From Rachycentron canadum (Eukaryota; Chordata; Actinopteri; Carangiformes; Rachycentridae): 64,000 nucleotides of DNA. The stretch spans positions 25,684,148 through 25,748,147 of the forward strand of contig CM076651.1 in the NCBI GenBank assembly GCA_038496675.1, read 5' to 3'. The position numbers were made by a program, and so were the translations under genes. Below the pieces are notes generated by a model. The model was not told where the DNA came from. It saw only the letters and a list, made by a program, of their open reading frames with translations, and searched no databases. Positions 61,861 to 64,000 of the stretch are shown here, one piece after another (position 1 is the stretch's first letter; every line of letters starts with the position of its first letter).

Positions 61861-62575
61861 ATTTTAAATTTAAATTTCATCAGTGAGCTTCAGGAGCCCA
61901 GGTTATCCACAGGCTACCAACCCCTCCACCCCCTTCCCAGCTGGACAAAACTGGGGAACGTAAACAGTAACGTTGATTCAGAAAGTTGGCTGTGGCCTAC
62001 ACCTGTTAACTGATAGCTGTTTACATTTTGTTGGGAATTGGCACCAATAAGAGTTTGCTGAATTATCTCTTAGTGTCCCCTGTTTGCATTGTAGCCATGG
62101 ATGTACAGAGGAGGACCACTGGATTACTGAGAGACTGAACAAACCCTTAAAATGGTGAGATTTCTCAGGCAGGTTCTGAAGTTATCAAGGCAGACGTGGG
62201 AGACAACCTTTACCTTATATCTCACACCTGCCAGTTTGAGAAGCTCGGATCTGATCTGATGCGTGGAGGTAAAAACTAATTAAATCTGAGAGCCAATTAC
62301 TTTTCATTTCCATATTTGACACAACATTACAACATGTCATTTCATGTCAGATGTTGGATATTTGACAATGAGCGCCAACACATCAATGATTAGCAGTCTC
62401 ATCTCTCTCTGCATGTGTCCAGTGTTGCAAAAAGAATCAAAACACACTGAGTAAAAATGCAGTTGGTGGTCTTGCACAACAAAATAAGAGTTAAAGTGGT
62501 TGCTAAGCAACAGATATCACCGTGGCCTTCCTCCAGCAGCAGATGCTGTTGGAGGATGTTTTTCAACCCATCACC

Positions 62576-62607
<32 letters not shown>

Positions 62608-64000
62608 ACAAGTTGACACGATGTCGCTCATCTCTCTTCAGTCAACAGTTATATGACACTTCACCGATTCCTGTGAGACACTTGTCACATTATCTGGGAA
62701 ATCCACATCTGAATATTAGACATGGAACTGAATGGGAGATCATCTGTTCAGACTTCAGCAGGATAGTTGGAGCCTAAACTGTCATTTATTCTCATTTGCT
62801 GCAAAAAATCTATTTCTAACTAGAGCCACGCATGAATTCCACCAGACTTATTTGTCTGCATCTCCTGTGGTTTAATCTTCTATTCAAATTCAGCCAATAG
62901 TGTCCAGTACTCCTGCCGTCCATGTGAGGGCGCCATTGATTCACCTTAAAAGCCGTCCTTGCAGCTGGATGCCTCTCACACCTGAACCTCTTTGCGGCAC
63001 ACATGGAAAAATAACTCTTTACATCAGTATGATAATGATGGGAGTTTCTAAATACGGGCTTCAATATGTACCCTCACACTGTGGCATGAGGCACTTAGGC
63101 TAGTTGATCCTTTGATGTCCCAGAAATAGGCTTGGAAGCAGGTATCATTAGGGTTTTAGAGCAAGAGCAAGAGAGTACCTTCTCCATCAAAGCATGTGCG
63201 CTCCCCTTTGTAATGGAAACACCAGATGAGAGCTGCGCTGAAGGATTCTAGCCATGAGTTTCCATGTTTGAAAGGCAAATACAAAACACGCCACACGGCG
63301 CCGCACAATTATTCACGTTTGCAGTTGAGTATATGAAGCAGAGGTGAAATTATTAATACGGTGTACAAAAAGGAGAAGATATACGTTGGATGATCATGAA
63401 CCACGATGCACAAATACACATGAATCTTTATAGTAGAGGATACCTGATGTTTTTTCAGTCCTCAAGTACAATATGAAGTATTAGTCACATGTGGTTGAAT
63501 GGGTGCATCAAGCTGAAGTGAAAGGGAGAATCAATTATCTGTTTTTATATTTTTGCCTGCATTTCACAGGTTTTCCTTCACTTACCTACAGTCGCACAAT
63601 CCACCACACAATCGTGGCTTTTCTTTAATTTCTTAAAGTAGTTTACAATGAAAACTGCATCAATACAATATTTGAATTGTTGTTGCTCTTGAGATTACAG
63701 TTGAAACAACTAGTCAAGTGACAAATTAGTGAATCTGCAGAAAAGTAACATGAAAAACTATAGCTACAATTTAGTGTTTTTTTTTTCAACAGCTAAAAGT
63801 GAGAAATATAAAGTGGTTCCAGCTGCTTTTCTTGTCTCGTGTATCATTTCCATTTAAATGTCTCAGTGTGTCAAAACAAGACATTTGCAACTCCGTCTGC
63901 TCGAAATTGCGTTTATACTATTTTTATTGCCAAATTGCAAAAGCAGATATATTTTGATAAGGAAACGTTACTGAAAATATGGCACGTCACCAAATGTCTC
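61861..64000. other. Non-coding stretch to window end
   Basis: No exon was recognised. It contains an A run of about 27 at 62576-62602. Open frames here are short or run through the A tract. Confidence 0.45.

Noticed and set aside
1..64000. CRISPR array, operon, phage or other prokaryotic defence-type system
   Set aside because: No spaced direct repeats, no tightly packed gene runs and no such proteins. The window is intron-bearing vertebrate DNA.

Overview
This is a window of vertebrate nuclear DNA, most likely from a percomorph-type teleost fish. The evidence is GT-AG spliced genes with kilobase introns, many dispersed repeats of kinds familiar from teleost genomes (tRNA-headed SINEs, an L1-like LINE tail, a DDE transposase relic, several hundred-base non-coding repeats), long CA/GT and GA microsatellites, and one CpG-rich promoter-like island. 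It contains no operon, phage, CRISPR array or other prokaryotic system. The organism call is an inference from gene and repeat content.

Two protein-coding genes can be rebuilt exon by exon with every reading-frame phase closing. (1) slc41a3, + strand, 1870-13198: nine exons giving the last 384 residues of an MgtE-like divalent-cation (Mg2+) transporter. The N-terminal exon(s) lie left of the window. (2) chst13, - strand, 38238-22020: four exons giving a complete 338-residue chondroitin 4-O-sulfotransferase of the Golgi. Its promoter-like CpG island is at about 38.1-38.85 kb, its first intron is 12.8 kb, and a 399-base run of N lies in intron 3. The two genes are tail to tail across 8.8 kb. 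Both map to human 3q21, so the pair looks like a conserved neighbourhood. The two proteins have no known joint pathway.

Layout: 1-13.2 kb slc41a3; 13.2-22.0 kb intergenic with repeats; 22.0-38.3 kb chst13 and its intronic repeats; 38.1-38.85 kb CpG island; 38.9-64 kb non-coding and repeat-rich, where I found no confident host gene. This last part holds a decayed DDE transposase (40.2 kb), an L1-like LINE tail (46.4-46.9 kb), an unidentified coding-like relic (58.3-58.7 kb), a possible frameshifted coding relic (52.8-53.0 kb), SINEs and microsatellites.

The most interesting structure is a dispersed repeat family with seven copies in the window. It is built from two modules that occur alone or joined. 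One module carries a CTCF-like 13-mer at a fixed place and the other a YY1-like 13-mer. A second notable structure is an inverted repeat pair about 27 kb apart with a 267-base stretch that I read as identical.
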